DNA from: Bin80 sp965209015
GTDB lineage: Bacteria; Bacteroidota; Rhodothermia; Rhodothermales; Bin80
Assembly: GCA_965209015.1 (NCBI GenBank)
Contig: OZ242367.1
Span: 682,001-746,000, forward strand
Direction of reading: 5' to 3'
Length of the DNA stretch: 64,000 nucleotides
Below, one piece after another: positions 35,155 to 44,431 of this stretch; the first letter of the stretch is position 1, and each line of letters opens with the position of its first letter. Below the pieces are notes generated by a model that saw only the letters and a list, made by a program, of their open reading frames with translations, did no database searches and was not told the DNA's origin. A program made the position numbers and the translations under genes.

Positions 35155-38100
35155 TTAATGAGAGAAATTTACGCGTAAGTTGAATCCACCCTTAATGGTC
35201 TTGTAGGGAAGCCTTCGACTGTCACCAATAAAGTCTTCGTACTGAATAAAGAAATCTGCTGAAACAACGTTACTGAATTGGTACGCAATTTTTGGCTGCG
35301 CTTGGATTCGTGCTGTGCTGGTTAACACATCTACATAAGGCTCCTCAAGGGCTTCGGATACATCAAAGTCTGGGTCAAGTGCTGCAATTTCCATGGCGCG
35401 ACGGATATAAAAACTGCGATCATCATTTCCCGTCCTAGAGAGGGTGAGTGAGAAATTTATCCGATTATTGAGTGCACGGCGAAGGAACGGAAGCTTTAAT
35501 CCAGATTTACTCCATGAAGCTGTGAAAGAAATTTCGTTACTTCGGTTTTCATTCACCACATTATTGGTCGTACTGAGTGAATAGGAATTGACCTTGTTCC
35601 ACACCACACTAGCTTGGACATTTCCTTTAATAGATAGATCTACGCCAACTAAGGGTTGAAAGCGTTCGTTGATTCGTACGGCGTCTACTTCCTCATGGGG
35701 TATTTCAAAGGCAATGACGGGTCCCGGTCCGAGATTGAAAGCATCCTCTTGACCACCCCGAAGATTTGACCTGAAATCAGACGAAAAAGTGCTCGAGTAA
35801 GAATGACGTAAAGTGGCATTCTGGAACAGTATTCGAATCAGCGGCCAGTTAGAGATTCCCGAATAACTGACCGACCAACTTGGTAAAGGGATGGGAGCAG
35901 TACCCGAGGATCCGAGGGCAAGATAACTTGACTGGAAGTCCTCATATATCCGGCGGTTGGTTAGAACAGTGGACCGTAATGTGTCAGGCAAGAGGTCACC
36001 AGAGGAGCATACCTCTCCACAATCGGAAAAATATTGATCCAGTTGGGACTGAAATAGATCTACATAGGATGCTCCAAATGACCATGCGGAAACAGAAATA
36101 TCGCTCGTCCGAGTCGTATCCGCACCCGGTTCACCGTTTTCTAAAAGACGGTAAGTAATATTTTCTCTATTAGTTTCCTCCATCTTCCAATTTAAGGTGA
36201 CTCGCAGTTGAGACGACAAGTTCAAGGAAACTCGACCTGACCATCGGTCGTCACGATTGAGAGCATCGGTCACTTGGAGTCGATCATTGAGAATTCGCCC
36301 CTCCTCTGGGGTAATAGTCCGATCAAGTCCCAGCCGATATCTAAGGGATGGTCCCTGTCCGTTGAATAATGCGTCATATAGGCTGTAGTATACCTGGGTA
36401 TTCCCAGATTCGTCCAAAATTCCAATATTGTTTGCGGAGCCTTGGCGGGTACCATTGTAAGTTAGAGATACATCCTGTATCCCGGTGACGGCAAGTAAGA
36501 ACCGCCGGGACAATGCTTTTGGGGTCAGCCCTGGGGGGAATCTAAATCTGGGCGTACGTGTTGTATCCTCCACTTCAGGCACATTCATAGGAATCTCCTC
36601 CTCAGAAATATCTTCCTCCGTCACAGTCGTGTCAGCTTGCGCTTCCCTCTGGCGCTCAAATTCTAAGCGACGGGCTACACGGCGTTCCTTCCGTTTTTGC
36701 TGTCTCTGCTGCCGTCGTGTCTGTGCCTCAGATTCGGCAGCACGTTGAGCGTTCTCTAATCGCTGGTAGAAATCAAATTTCTGTAACAATTCTCTGGGGT
36801 TCAAGGTGAGCCCAGCACGGAGGGAGATATTGATATTGGTTTGAGCTCCCGCATTGTTTCCGACCGATCCATTGGACCATCTAAAATTTGCTGTGTAGTT
36901 CATATCCTGAATTTGAATCCAGGATAACGACTCATAGCGCTGTAAGCGAGGTCGAAAGGTTGCATTGAATCGAGAGGAGTAGGATTCTGTCCGAATACTG
37001 GGCGCACCTGGCACACTCCCGCCCAATGCCTGTCGGAATACCTGACCAAATTTTCGATGCCGAAGATCAGTAAGCTCAAAAGCACTAACTCCAATTTGGG
37101 AACTATCAACCGTTCCCTCCTGAATCAAGGAGGCCAAAGTCGTATTGTCAAATCTGGATTCTTTGCCGGTTGTATCAACGAGAATAACAGAATATAACGT
37201 GTCCACTCCGATTGCATTCAAGCTTTGATCGGTATTTGAATCAATCCCTAGATCAAGGAAACTGAATGGACTGTACTGGAAATTAAATCGCCGATTATGG
37301 GAGAATTGATGCTGTGGGCGAATAGGTAACTGAACATCCAGAGGTAATTCGGAACTGCGTTGACGAACGGGATCAGGGCGTTGCTTTGAGGAGGAGAACG
37401 TTCGATTCGCACTCAAACTATAATCTAGCGAAGAGGGAAGATAATTAAGGCCAATATCACTGAGCAGGTTCAGTACAGGGACTCCCTCGAGCCAGCTAAA
37501 TAATCGGAGGACCCGAGGAGTCCGAACTTGAAGGCGATAACTTAATGAGGAATTCCAGCGCCAAGAATTTCGAAACGATTGGGTTGGAGTTCGATTCTTA
37601 TTATCCGAATAGGAATAACTGAACGATACACCATCAAGAGTATTTCTAAGCAGCCGTGAGCGGCTTCCACTCTTGCTGATCCGCGCTGAATACGATGACA
37701 CCTTAGAAAACGTCTGTGCTTCCTCGCGGATCTGTTGCTGCCGAACGGCAATCTCTCCACTGGTTAATGTCGAATCGGCTTCAATAGCATTCTGGAGACT
37801 GATCACACGAATATCACCACGGTTCGGGTCAAACCGAGGAAGACTTGAATTTTCTTTTATCTCCATACTCACGGGTAACGTCCAACCATAGCGCTCGGGA
37901 ATAAATTTATCCAGGCTTAGTTGTGAGTTGACCGTCCAATTTTGTAGATTGAGTTGCTGCCGATCTCCTAAGGTGCTTGATAATGAGCCAAATCCATCAG
38001 ATTGTGCACGCGCAGATACTTTGACGCGTGCCAAATCTGCTAACTTGATGTCAGCCGTACCATAGGCAGCATACCCTACCTCTTGATCATATCCAGCCAT

Positions 38101-41100
38101 CCGCAACTCGTTGACCCACATGCTCGCCTCCTGCAATATGTCCCCACTCTCCGATGCGTTACGAATACCAATCACGATGGTCGTAATTCGGCTAAGGCTG
38201 GGAGTCCCTCGAACGCCGATACGAGTACCGGGGGGAGCAAACTCTCGAATCACGGATTGGAAGTTTGCGTGGATATCACTCCAAAATGTTTTGGTGGGAT
38301 CAAATCCGGTACTGGATTCATCCTCAAAGGTATCACGTAGAAACTTCAATTGGTTCAGAGAACTCAGCAGGATATTTACTGAATTCAGATCTGTTACTGA
38401 TTCCCCATCTGGATCTGGATTGGGTTGATTCGTGCGCCAAAGGTAGTCTGCCCGCTGGCTAGGCTCTGCCGGGATATTGTACAGTGGGCTGGGTGTCAGA
38501 GGCTGTTCGTACTCATAGTAATCCGAATCCTCGTTGGCTCCGAGCCGGATGAAGAGTTTTACTGCACCACGATCTTCGGCCTCTAATGGTTGATTATTCA
38601 TCCGGCCATTAAGATGAATGAACATGCGCAGATTGTTATATCGAAGAAGATCCTGCGCTGAGTTATAGGTGCGGTACACGGCAAGGTGTCGGTTGGGGAG
38701 GAGATCGCTTGCGCGAATGACCATTGCCTGCTCCCTTACATCTCGAATTTCTCCCGACCGAGCTTCACGGATTCGATTCCTAACAGCTCCCTTAGGGATT
38801 TCATATTCAGAATTTTCCTCATTATTTACGCTTTCAATACTAATACGAGCCCCTGTGAATGGATTCTCTGGAGGAATCATATTTCCATCAGGATCGGTAG
38901 TATTCACCACTTCACTGGTTCTCCACTGGCTACCTACCAATTCCAAGGTCGCAAAACGTACAGTGATTGGAGAGGTGTGTCCGGTGGTCCAGATACGGAT
39001 GGATTCCATGAGTGTAAAGTCCTGAATTGCTCCAACCCGACGGGTAAAGTTTCGGATGGGAATCCGAACCAGATACCATCCGGTTCCGGTACCATCATTC
39101 GTTTCGATTTCGTTGATGACATAATCGTTCGTATTCTCGGGCCTTGCTTGTTCGTCCAATATGCCAAGATTGAGAGGGACCTCATACTGGAAATAGCTAT
39201 TGTCTGTATCCGAGGCAGAATTCAGATTAATATCTTCGGTATCGGGGCTACGCGAATTCCCAGTATCTGCATCCCCACCTCCGCCGGGGCCTAATTTGCT
39301 ATGGGCATCAAACGAATTTAACTCATGACCTGCAAAAAATCGGGTAAAGCGCTCCTGAATTGTTGCTCCACCAGGAAAAAATTGGTTGTTACCAAAGAAA
39401 GAATTGTTTAGGAAGTAGTAATAGTCATCTGCCGAGGGATCCAGAAGTGCTTTTGCTCTCTCTTGGGCAAGGATCTCAGGATATTTTACACTCACGGTAT
39501 TTTCCAGGGATGCAAGAAAATCGGCAAATACAAACTGTTCGGTTCCAGCTCCTCCCTCCGCCTCAAATTTATTATTAGGAAACGAGGGAAGCCCATCTAA
39601 TCCCAGATCCTCTGTGATCCGCTCATCGTCAATGACTGGGTTGATTTTCTGATTCTGTTGGCCGGTGGACAGTCTGGCGAGTGATCCCACACTTCCAACC
39701 TCAGATAGCGAGAGACCATCTTCTGTGTTAAGTTTGTTGTCAGGAATCACATCTTCACTGATCCTGCCAATATCAATCATTAGCTTTGCATCAAGATCTC
39801 CCTCCCCGGCCTCGGGGAATGGTTGCATCACAAACTCAATGAATTCAATATTTTTAGACGTAAAGTCGGTATTCCCCTCGGTAAGTCGCTGCGTCATTCC
39901 GCCCCATGCCTCGCGTGGATTATCCAGAAATCGTCCAAAATCACGGTTATAGTTATAGGGGCCACGTCCGTGAGGAGTAAAATAGAGATCAAGCGTTGTT
40001 AGGATTCGCTCACTTTGGAGGGTTTCTCGATTCGGGAACACCTCTTGAGGAGAGACCAATCTCACTGCTGGCGAACCTTCACCTTCAAATTGATTTAAGG
40101 ATGAGACATTCAGTGAATACCAGCCCAGAACGCCACGACCGTCATTCGTGAGGTCTACCTCGGCTCCACTCATCTCGGTATCAACGCCAATCACGGGAGC
40201 GCTACTGAGTAGCCATGCTCCTTGGCGCATGAGAGAAATCAGGTTTTCAAAGCCCTCAAAGTCATCTACATAGGAAAGCCCCTGAGTTTCATCAGGATAA
40301 AAATCGCGACCGTCCTTACGGAGTTCGCGCCGCTGATCTTCAAAGGCATTGGTGAGGACATGCCCGGGGCGTAGCTGGGCAAATTCGCCCGCAATCGTGA
40401 TCAAACTGGGCTCTTTTGTTTGAATGAGAGGAAGCCAATCAATTGCTCGGGTAAGCCACTGGGGTTCCAATTCAAGGCGTGAGTCAGCTCCCCAGATCAG
40501 GTTGGAAATGGGCTCATCTCCGATACGAAACTTATCTGTGATTGATTTTTGACTCAGTCGCATGATCGTTCCACCTGCCGAGAATTCTTCACTCGGAAGA
40601 TATTCTAACCGGGCTCCCAGAAGCGTCTTTTGCTGAAGGTTGATGAATGCATTTTCCTCATAGTCAATGTCAATGTCACGTCCAGCGATGACGTAGGCAT
40701 CGTTGACGATTGTTACTGTGCCTCCCAGATAGTCTACGATATAATCAGCACCTTCCACGAGTGTATTTCCCCCTGAGGTCACTCGTACCGATCCCTCAAC
40801 TAGACCAGAGTACGCTCTGAGGTCATAGAAGGAGGGAATACCACCTTTATGCGAGCCCTCAATCAAATAAACATTCTTTGCTGTATTCCTTGTCGCATTC
40901 AGCTTTTTTTGCGTGTACAACTCATTGAAGACATATAGATTTTTTGCTTCTGCTTTGGATTCATCATCCAAGCCACTTGCATCAATCAAGGTTTCCATCC
41001 TTTTTCCGAACGGTTCTAGATAGGGAAAAATCAAGAGACCATCGCCGGGAATGATTGAGTAATTCGGTAAGAAGTCAAATAGATCATCAGGTCGTTGTGC

Positions 41101-43050
41101 TCCGTCCTCATTGAGCCGGTCAAGGCCGAGAACCTGGATCAATGTTTGTTGTCCAGAAATTTCGGGAATCGTTCGGGTAGCAGCGCGTCCAGGAGGTTCA
41201 TAGCTGACGTTTAGTATGAAATCCGTCGGGAGAAGTCCTCGGTTTAGTTCGTAGATATTACGCATTTCCAGATACCAAGCGGCTGGGTTGAGCTGATTTG
41301 TTTCCCCCAGGTTTGCGGGTTGTTGGAGATTCACTGGTTTGAGTAACTTCAGGACTATACGATCCCCCACTTGGCTATTGTCCCCACCTCCTGTCTGACT
41401 GGAAAAGTCTCCAATCTGGATTTCGGATCCACCCGCGAGATAGCGGAACGATACGGCTAGGGCCTCACTTTCCTGAATGGTTTGACGCAGAGTAATGAAT
41501 CCCAGAATTTCATCTAAATCATAATCACGTCCCAGTTCAAGTTTTTTGAACTGTCCAACTTGGTAGTCCACGGTGGTGAGGGGTTGCTCCATCGCTGAAC
41601 TCTCCAGATAATCCTGAGGTACAGCAGCCCCTGTGCGCAGTTCGTTTTGCAATTCTCTATTGTCGTATTGGTCCAGGTTTTGGCTTGGGTGGCGTGCGTC
41701 GGTGTATAAGTCTGCATCCGTAATCATCTGAGAAGACTCGCCCAAGTCTACAACGGCCACGACCTGTCGAACATTTTGCTCCTCTGGTGCAACTGGAGTT
41801 AATTTCCAGACTTCAATATCTGTGATTCGTGAAAAAGTAGCGTCCAGAATGATGTTGGGGGGATCACTCAATGCCTCATTCCACCGGTTCCGAAAGTAGT
41901 AACTAAGGAAGTAATATTTTCGTTGACTATAGTCAGTTGGGCGTCGGCTGAAATTTGACGTTTCAGCTCCGCCATCCAAGGAGAGGCTATTCGATTGGCC
42001 CTCCTGCTGACTGGCGACGGTAGTGAGGTGGAGGGCCCCTACCTGGAATTCAGATTTAATTCCAAATAGACTTTGCCCACCTCGGATGAGAGTTGAGGGG
42101 GTTTGCAAAAATACGTTCCCAGCTTCAATACTCTGGATGATTTCATCTTCATAGCCGGTATAGATCAGTTCAAGTTGGTTCTGGAAGTCAAAATCGCGAT
42201 TCGTGTCCCAGTCCACATTGATCTTCATTTTATCTCCAATCGTTCCGGTAACCCCCAGTCGTAGATCCATACGAAACTCTGGAGTCAGTTGTGCACCCTG
42301 GCCGGTAACGACTCGCTGCGCATTTTCTTCATAGATGAATGCCGGACGGATATCTGCACTTCCATTGACACGTAAGTCTACCTCATTCTTACCAAAAATG
42401 GTGGAGAACCCACTCTGACGCCCGCCCGGCACGGCAATGGAAAGTCCTAGTCCGCGACGACGACGCTGTTCCAGATCCCGGCGCCGATTAAGTAGCTGAT
42501 GCCAGTTTCTGTCAAGGCTTTCGGAGAGCCTTGCAGACTGATATTGGGACCGGGGCATGCGGATCGCATGTCGCACATCTTCACCTGCTACCCGCTCTCT
42601 GATCGTATAGAAGGAGCCGGTACTGTCTAATTCAATCTCATGGTTCCAGCCGCTAAAAAGGTCAGCACCCATCGATTGCCGTTCCCATGGGAAGATCATC
42701 GCCGAACGTTTCGTACGTGTCAAGGATGAGAAGTAGCGCTTGGCTCTCTCATTGGTATCTGGTGGAGGCGCAAGCGAATCAATCCGAGCAAAAAGGAGGC
42801 TGTCCAGTCCAAGGTCTAAAACCATATTTCGTACAGAGTCGCGACCCAGACGTGTGATGAGCGATCGAAGAGAATCCAATTGATTCAGGGTAACACTATC
42901 CGTATCGGATACGGTGATGTCCTGATACGTCTCTCTGGGGTGATCACCTTGGGCCGCAGCATGTGCCAAAAGCATCCAAACCAGCAGCACTCCAATGGAG
43001 TATACTGCAAGTTGCCGGAGAGCATTACTCTGGCGTCTATTTAAGTGCAT
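35155..43050 (-). CDS. sprA: T9SS outer-membrane translocon SprA (SOV family)
   Basis: 2631 residues, in the range of SprA (about 2400-2500 in flavobacteria). It begins with a signal segment (AVYSIGVLLVWMLLAHAAAQ). The body is rich in alternating beta-strand patterns and Asn/Asp/Ser loops. It contains the SprA-type features LDWDTNRDFDFQN-like (KINVDWDTNRDFDFQN), GNVFLQTPSTLIRGGQSLFGIKSE and repeated VSVRF/YDLRAYSGLVEGSVRV blocks, and ends with an aromatic, strand-like KGGFNLRVNFSH typical of an outer-membrane barrel end. SprA forms the very large barrel through which folded T9SS clients leave the cell, and it is needed for gliding where that exists. A highly charged segment lies near 2080-2140 (RRQQRQQKRKERRVARR). 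It overlaps no other gene; lipB follows. Confidence 0.93.
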   Translation of the reverse strand: MHLNRRQSNALRQLAVYSIGVLLVWMLLAHAAAQGDHPRETYQDITVSDTDSVTLNQLDSLRSLITRLGRDSVRNMVLDLGLDSLLFARIDSLAPPPDTNERAKRYFSSLTRTKRSAMIFPWERQSMGADLFSGWNHEIELDSTGSFYTIRERVAGEDVRHAIRMPRSQYQSARLSESLDRNWHQLLNRRRDLEQRRRRGLGLSIAVPGGRQSGFSTIFGKNEVDLRVNGSADIRPAFIYEENAQRVVTGQGAQLTPEFRMDLRLGVTGTIGDKMKINVDWDTNRDFDFQNQLELIYTGYEDEIIQSIEAGNVFLQTPSTLIRGGQSLFGIKSEFQVGALHLTTVASQQEGQSNSLSLDGGAETSNFSRRPTDYSQRKYYFLSYYFRNRWNEALSDPPNIILDATFSRITDIEVWKLTPVAPEEQNVRQVVAVVDLGESSQMITDADLYTDARHPSQNLDQYDNRELQNELRTGAAVPQDYLESSAMEQPLTTVDYQVGQFKKLELGRDYDLDEILGFITLRQTIQESEALAVSFRYLAGGSEIQIGDFSSQTGGGDNSQVGDRIVLKLLKPVNLQQPANLGETNQLNPAAWYLEMRNIYELNRGLLPTDFILNVSYEPPGRAATRTIPEISGQQTLIQVLGLDRLNEDGAQRPDDLFDFLPNYSIIPGDGLLIFPYLEPFGKRMETLIDASGLDDESKAEAKNLYVFNELYTQKKLNATRNTAKNVYLIEGSHKGGIPSFYDLRAYSGLVEGSVRVTSGGNTLVEGADYIVDYLGGTVTIVNDAYVIAGRDIDIDYEENAFINLQQKTLLGARLEYLPSEEFSAGGTIMRLSQKSITDKFRIGDEPISNLIWGADSRLELEPQWLTRAIDWLPLIQTKEPSLITIAGEFAQLRPGHVLTNAFEDQRRELRKDGRDFYPDETQGLSYVDDFEGFENLISLMRQGAWLLSSAPVIGVDTEMSGAEVDLTNDGRGVLGWYSLNVSSLNQFEGEGSPAVRLVSPQEVFPNRETLQSERILTTLDLYFTPHGRGPYNYNRDFGRFLDNPREAWGGMTQRLTEGNTDFTSKNIEFIEFVMQPFPEAGEGDLDAKLMIDIGRISEDVIPDNKLNTEDGLSLSEVGSVGSLARLSTGQQNQKINPVIDDERITEDLGLDGLPSFPNNKFEAEGGAGTEQFVFADFLASLENTVSVKYPEILAQERAKALLDPSADDYYYFLNNSFFGNNQFFPGGATIQERFTRFFAGHELNSFDAHSKLGPGGGGDADTGNSRSPDTEDINLNSASDTDNSYFQYEVPLNLGILDEQARPENTNDYVINEIETNDGTGTGWYLVRIPIRNFTRRVGAIQDFTLMESIRIWTTGHTSPITVRFATLELVGSQWRTSEVVNTTDPDGNMIPPENPFTGARISIESVNNEENSEYEIPKGAVRNRIREARSGEIRDVREQAMVIRASDLLPNRHLAVYRTYNSAQDLLRYNNLRMFIHLNGRMNNQPLEAEDRGAVKLFIRLGANEDSDYYEYEQPLTPSPLYNIPAEPSQRADYLWRTNQPNPDPDGESVTDLNSVNILLSSLNQLKFLRDTFEDESSTGFDPTKTFWSDIHANFQSVIREFAPPGTRIGVRGTPSLSRITTIVIGIRNASESGDILQEASMWVNELRMAGYDQEVGYAAYGTADIKLADLARVKVSARAQSDGFGSLSSTLGDRQQLNLQNWTVNSQLSLDKFIPERYGWTLPVSMEIKENSSLPRFDPNRGDIRVISLQNAIEADSTLTSGEIAVRQQQIREEAQTFSKVSSYSARISKSGSRSRLLRNTLDGVSFSYSYSDNKNRTPTQSFRNSWRWNSSLSYRLQVRTPRVLRLFSWLEGVPVLNLLSDIGLNYLPSSLDYSLSANRTFSSSKQRPDPVRQRSSELPLDVQLPIRPQHQFSHNRRFNFQYSPFSFLDLGIDSNTDQSLNAIGVDTLYSVILVDTTGKESRFDNTTLASLIQEGTVDSSQIGVSAFELTDLRHRKFGQVFRQALGGSVPGAPSIRTESYSSRFNATFRPRLQRYESLSWIQIQDMNYTANFRWSNGSVGNNAGAQTNINISLRAGLTLNPRELLQKFDFYQRLENAQRAAESEAQTRRQQRQQKRKERRVARRLEFERQREAQADTTVTEEDISEEEIPMNVPEVEDTTRTPRFRFPPGLTPKALSRRFLLAVTGIQDVSLTYNGTRQGSANNIGILDESGNTQVYYSLYDALFNGQGPSLRYRLGLDRTITPEEGRILNDRLQVTDALNRDDRWSGRVSLNLSSQLRVTLNWKMEETNRENITYRLLENGEPGADTTRTSDISVSAWSFGASYVDLFQSQLDQYFSDCGEVCSSGDLLPDTLRSTVLTNRRIYEDFQSSYLALGSSGTAPIPLPSWSVSYSGISNWPLIRILFQNATLRHSYSSTFSSDFRSNLRGGQEDAFNLGPGPVIAFEIPHEEVDAVRINERFQPLVGVDLSIKGNVQASVVWNKVNSYSLSTTNNVVNENRSNEISFTASWSKSGLKLPFLRRALNNRINFSLTLSRTGNDDRSFYIRRAMEIAALDPDFDVSEALEEPYVDVLTSTARIQAQPKIAYQFSNVVSADFFIQYEDFIGDSRRLPYKTIKGGFNLRVNFSH

Positions 43051-43666
43051 TTATCCTGTTGACGAGCCATACATGCTCTGTTGTTCATGGGCTTTAGCCC
43101 TTTTGCTCGTATCAGTAAATGCAAACAGGTAACTCTTTTTGTTGTAGGTTTAGGAGACACTTTATGCAGGGCCATTGCAACGCATCCATACATATCATGT
43201 TCAGATTCTTACGGGAATTCGTCCTGTTTTCAAGTTTATTCATGGGCTATGTTTTATCTCATGGAGATGAAATTCTAAAAGTCCGCCTCATGCAGCAGGA
43301 TGGTTGGAATGTGGTAGATATTGAAACGCTTAGAGAGGGATATTTCAGTAGCGAATGTCTACGTTATGGAAAATTCACGGGGCGGCAGTAAGGGGGAGTG
43401 GCAGTTACCGAAAAAATACCTCTGGACATATTCTGATCGTAAAGCAATGAGCATTCTGTCGGTTGATCTTAAGGAAGTTCGTATACTTGGTCACAGGCGT
43501 ACCTGTTACCTTCGGTGCTACCCACAGCAACAATAAAATGATTAATTCTCGGAGTCATTTATATTCATTGCTGAATAAACACAGGAGAGCTGGCGGATTG
43601 TCCTTGATTACACATTTGCCGATTTAAATCCTTAGATATATAGAGAGTCAAAATGATAGGTAAGCT
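43051..43666. other. Intergenic region between divergent sprA and SDR genes
   Basis: 616 bases holding the sprA promoter. A frame at 43119-43391 could encode 90 residues, but it lacks family features or a ribosome binding site and is not called. No RNA gene or repeat was recognised. Confidence 0.4.
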
Positions 43667-44299
43667 ATGAATCTGAAGAATAAAATTGTAGTCGTTACAG
43701 GTGGGGGTGGCCGTTTGGGGCAACGAATGGTTGCACGATTTGTGGATGTCGGTGCATGCGTGGTTTCGGTTGGAAATACGGGTACTGAAGACCTGACCGT
43801 AGATCTGACAAGTGAGACAGAGGTGATCAAAGCGTTTGAGCAGATTGTTCAGGATCAAGGTCGGATGGATGTCCTTGTTCATGCGGTTGGGATGTGGAAT
43901 GAGTGGCCATTATTGGATACCAAACTGCAGGACTGGGAACTGATGATGAAGGTCAATCTTACGTCCAGTTTCTTGTGCTTCCGTGAAGCAACTCGCCATA
44001 TGGTCAGTCGTGGAGGTACGATCATTAGCATTGGTGCACGGTCCGGTCTGGAGGCTGCTGTTGCTCGAGGAGGTGCGTATGCGGCCAGCAAAGCGGGCCA
44101 CCAGCGCTTAGTTGAAGCTGTTGCCGCCGAACATCCATCATTGAATATCTTTTCTTTGGCGCCATCTACCATTCGCTATCGCGAAACCGTTGGACGCGGT
44201 GTCCGTGCAGAGGATCTGGTTCAACTGGCCATTCAGTTATGTTCTGAGCCTGCAGGTGCCCTCAGTGGAACCGCCTTACAGGCCTATGGCACGCGCTAA
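43667..44299 (+). CDS. SDR family oxidoreductase
   Basis: 210 residues, short for the classical SDR group. NAD(P)-binding VVVTGGGGRLGQRM, the DVLVHAVG element (usually NNAG; here HAVG), catalytic serine in ISIGARSG and Tyr-Lys in YAASKAG are present. It ends soon after the substrate region, GALSGTALQAYGTR. Compared with the SDR at 25.5 kb it lacks some helix insertions. Substrate unknown. A tiny membrane ORF and a sodium:solute symporter follow on the same strand with short spacing, suggesting an uptake-plus-oxidation unit; this is inference from context. Confidence 0.88.
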   Translation: MNLKNKIVVVTGGGGRLGQRMVARFVDVGACVVSVGNTGTEDLTVDLTSETEVIKAFEQIVQDQGRMDVLVHAVGMWNEWPLLDTKLQDWELMMKVNLTSSFLCFREATRHMVSRGGTIISIGARSGLEAAVARGGAYAASKAGHQRLVEAVAAEHPSLNIFSLAPSTIRYRETVGRGVRAEDLVQLAIQLCSEPAGALSGTALQAYGTR

Positions 44300-44311
44300 A
44301 GATCTGACTCA

Positions 44312-44428
44312 ATGACCAAGACGGAACAAGGAACGGGTGTATCATTTGTGGGAACACTAATTCGTGTGTTTATCGTTCAGGTGGGCACAATGGCTCTCTT
44401 GTGGCTTTTGCATTCGCTCTACAACTAG
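44312..44428 (+). CDS. 38-residue single-span membrane peptide preceding the symporter
   Basis: An ATG at 44312 opens 38 codons: a polar start (MTKTEQGTG) then one continuous hydrophobic segment (FVGTLIRVFIVQVGTMALLWLL) and HSLYN-stop. The stop is 3 bases before the symporter ATG and the start is 12 bases after the SDR stop, so it fills the space between two genes exactly. Very small accessory membrane peptides are known next to several solute symporters. I do not recognise this one, and translation is inferred from position and hydrophobicity. Confidence 0.5.
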   Translation: MTKTEQGTGVSFVGTLIRVFIVQVGTMALLWLLHSLYN

Positions 44429-44431
44429 CAC

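Noticed and set aside
43119..43391. 90-residue frame upstream of the SDR gene
   Set aside because: No family, no signal of selection visible; overlapping frames are equally long and the region should hold the sprA promoter.
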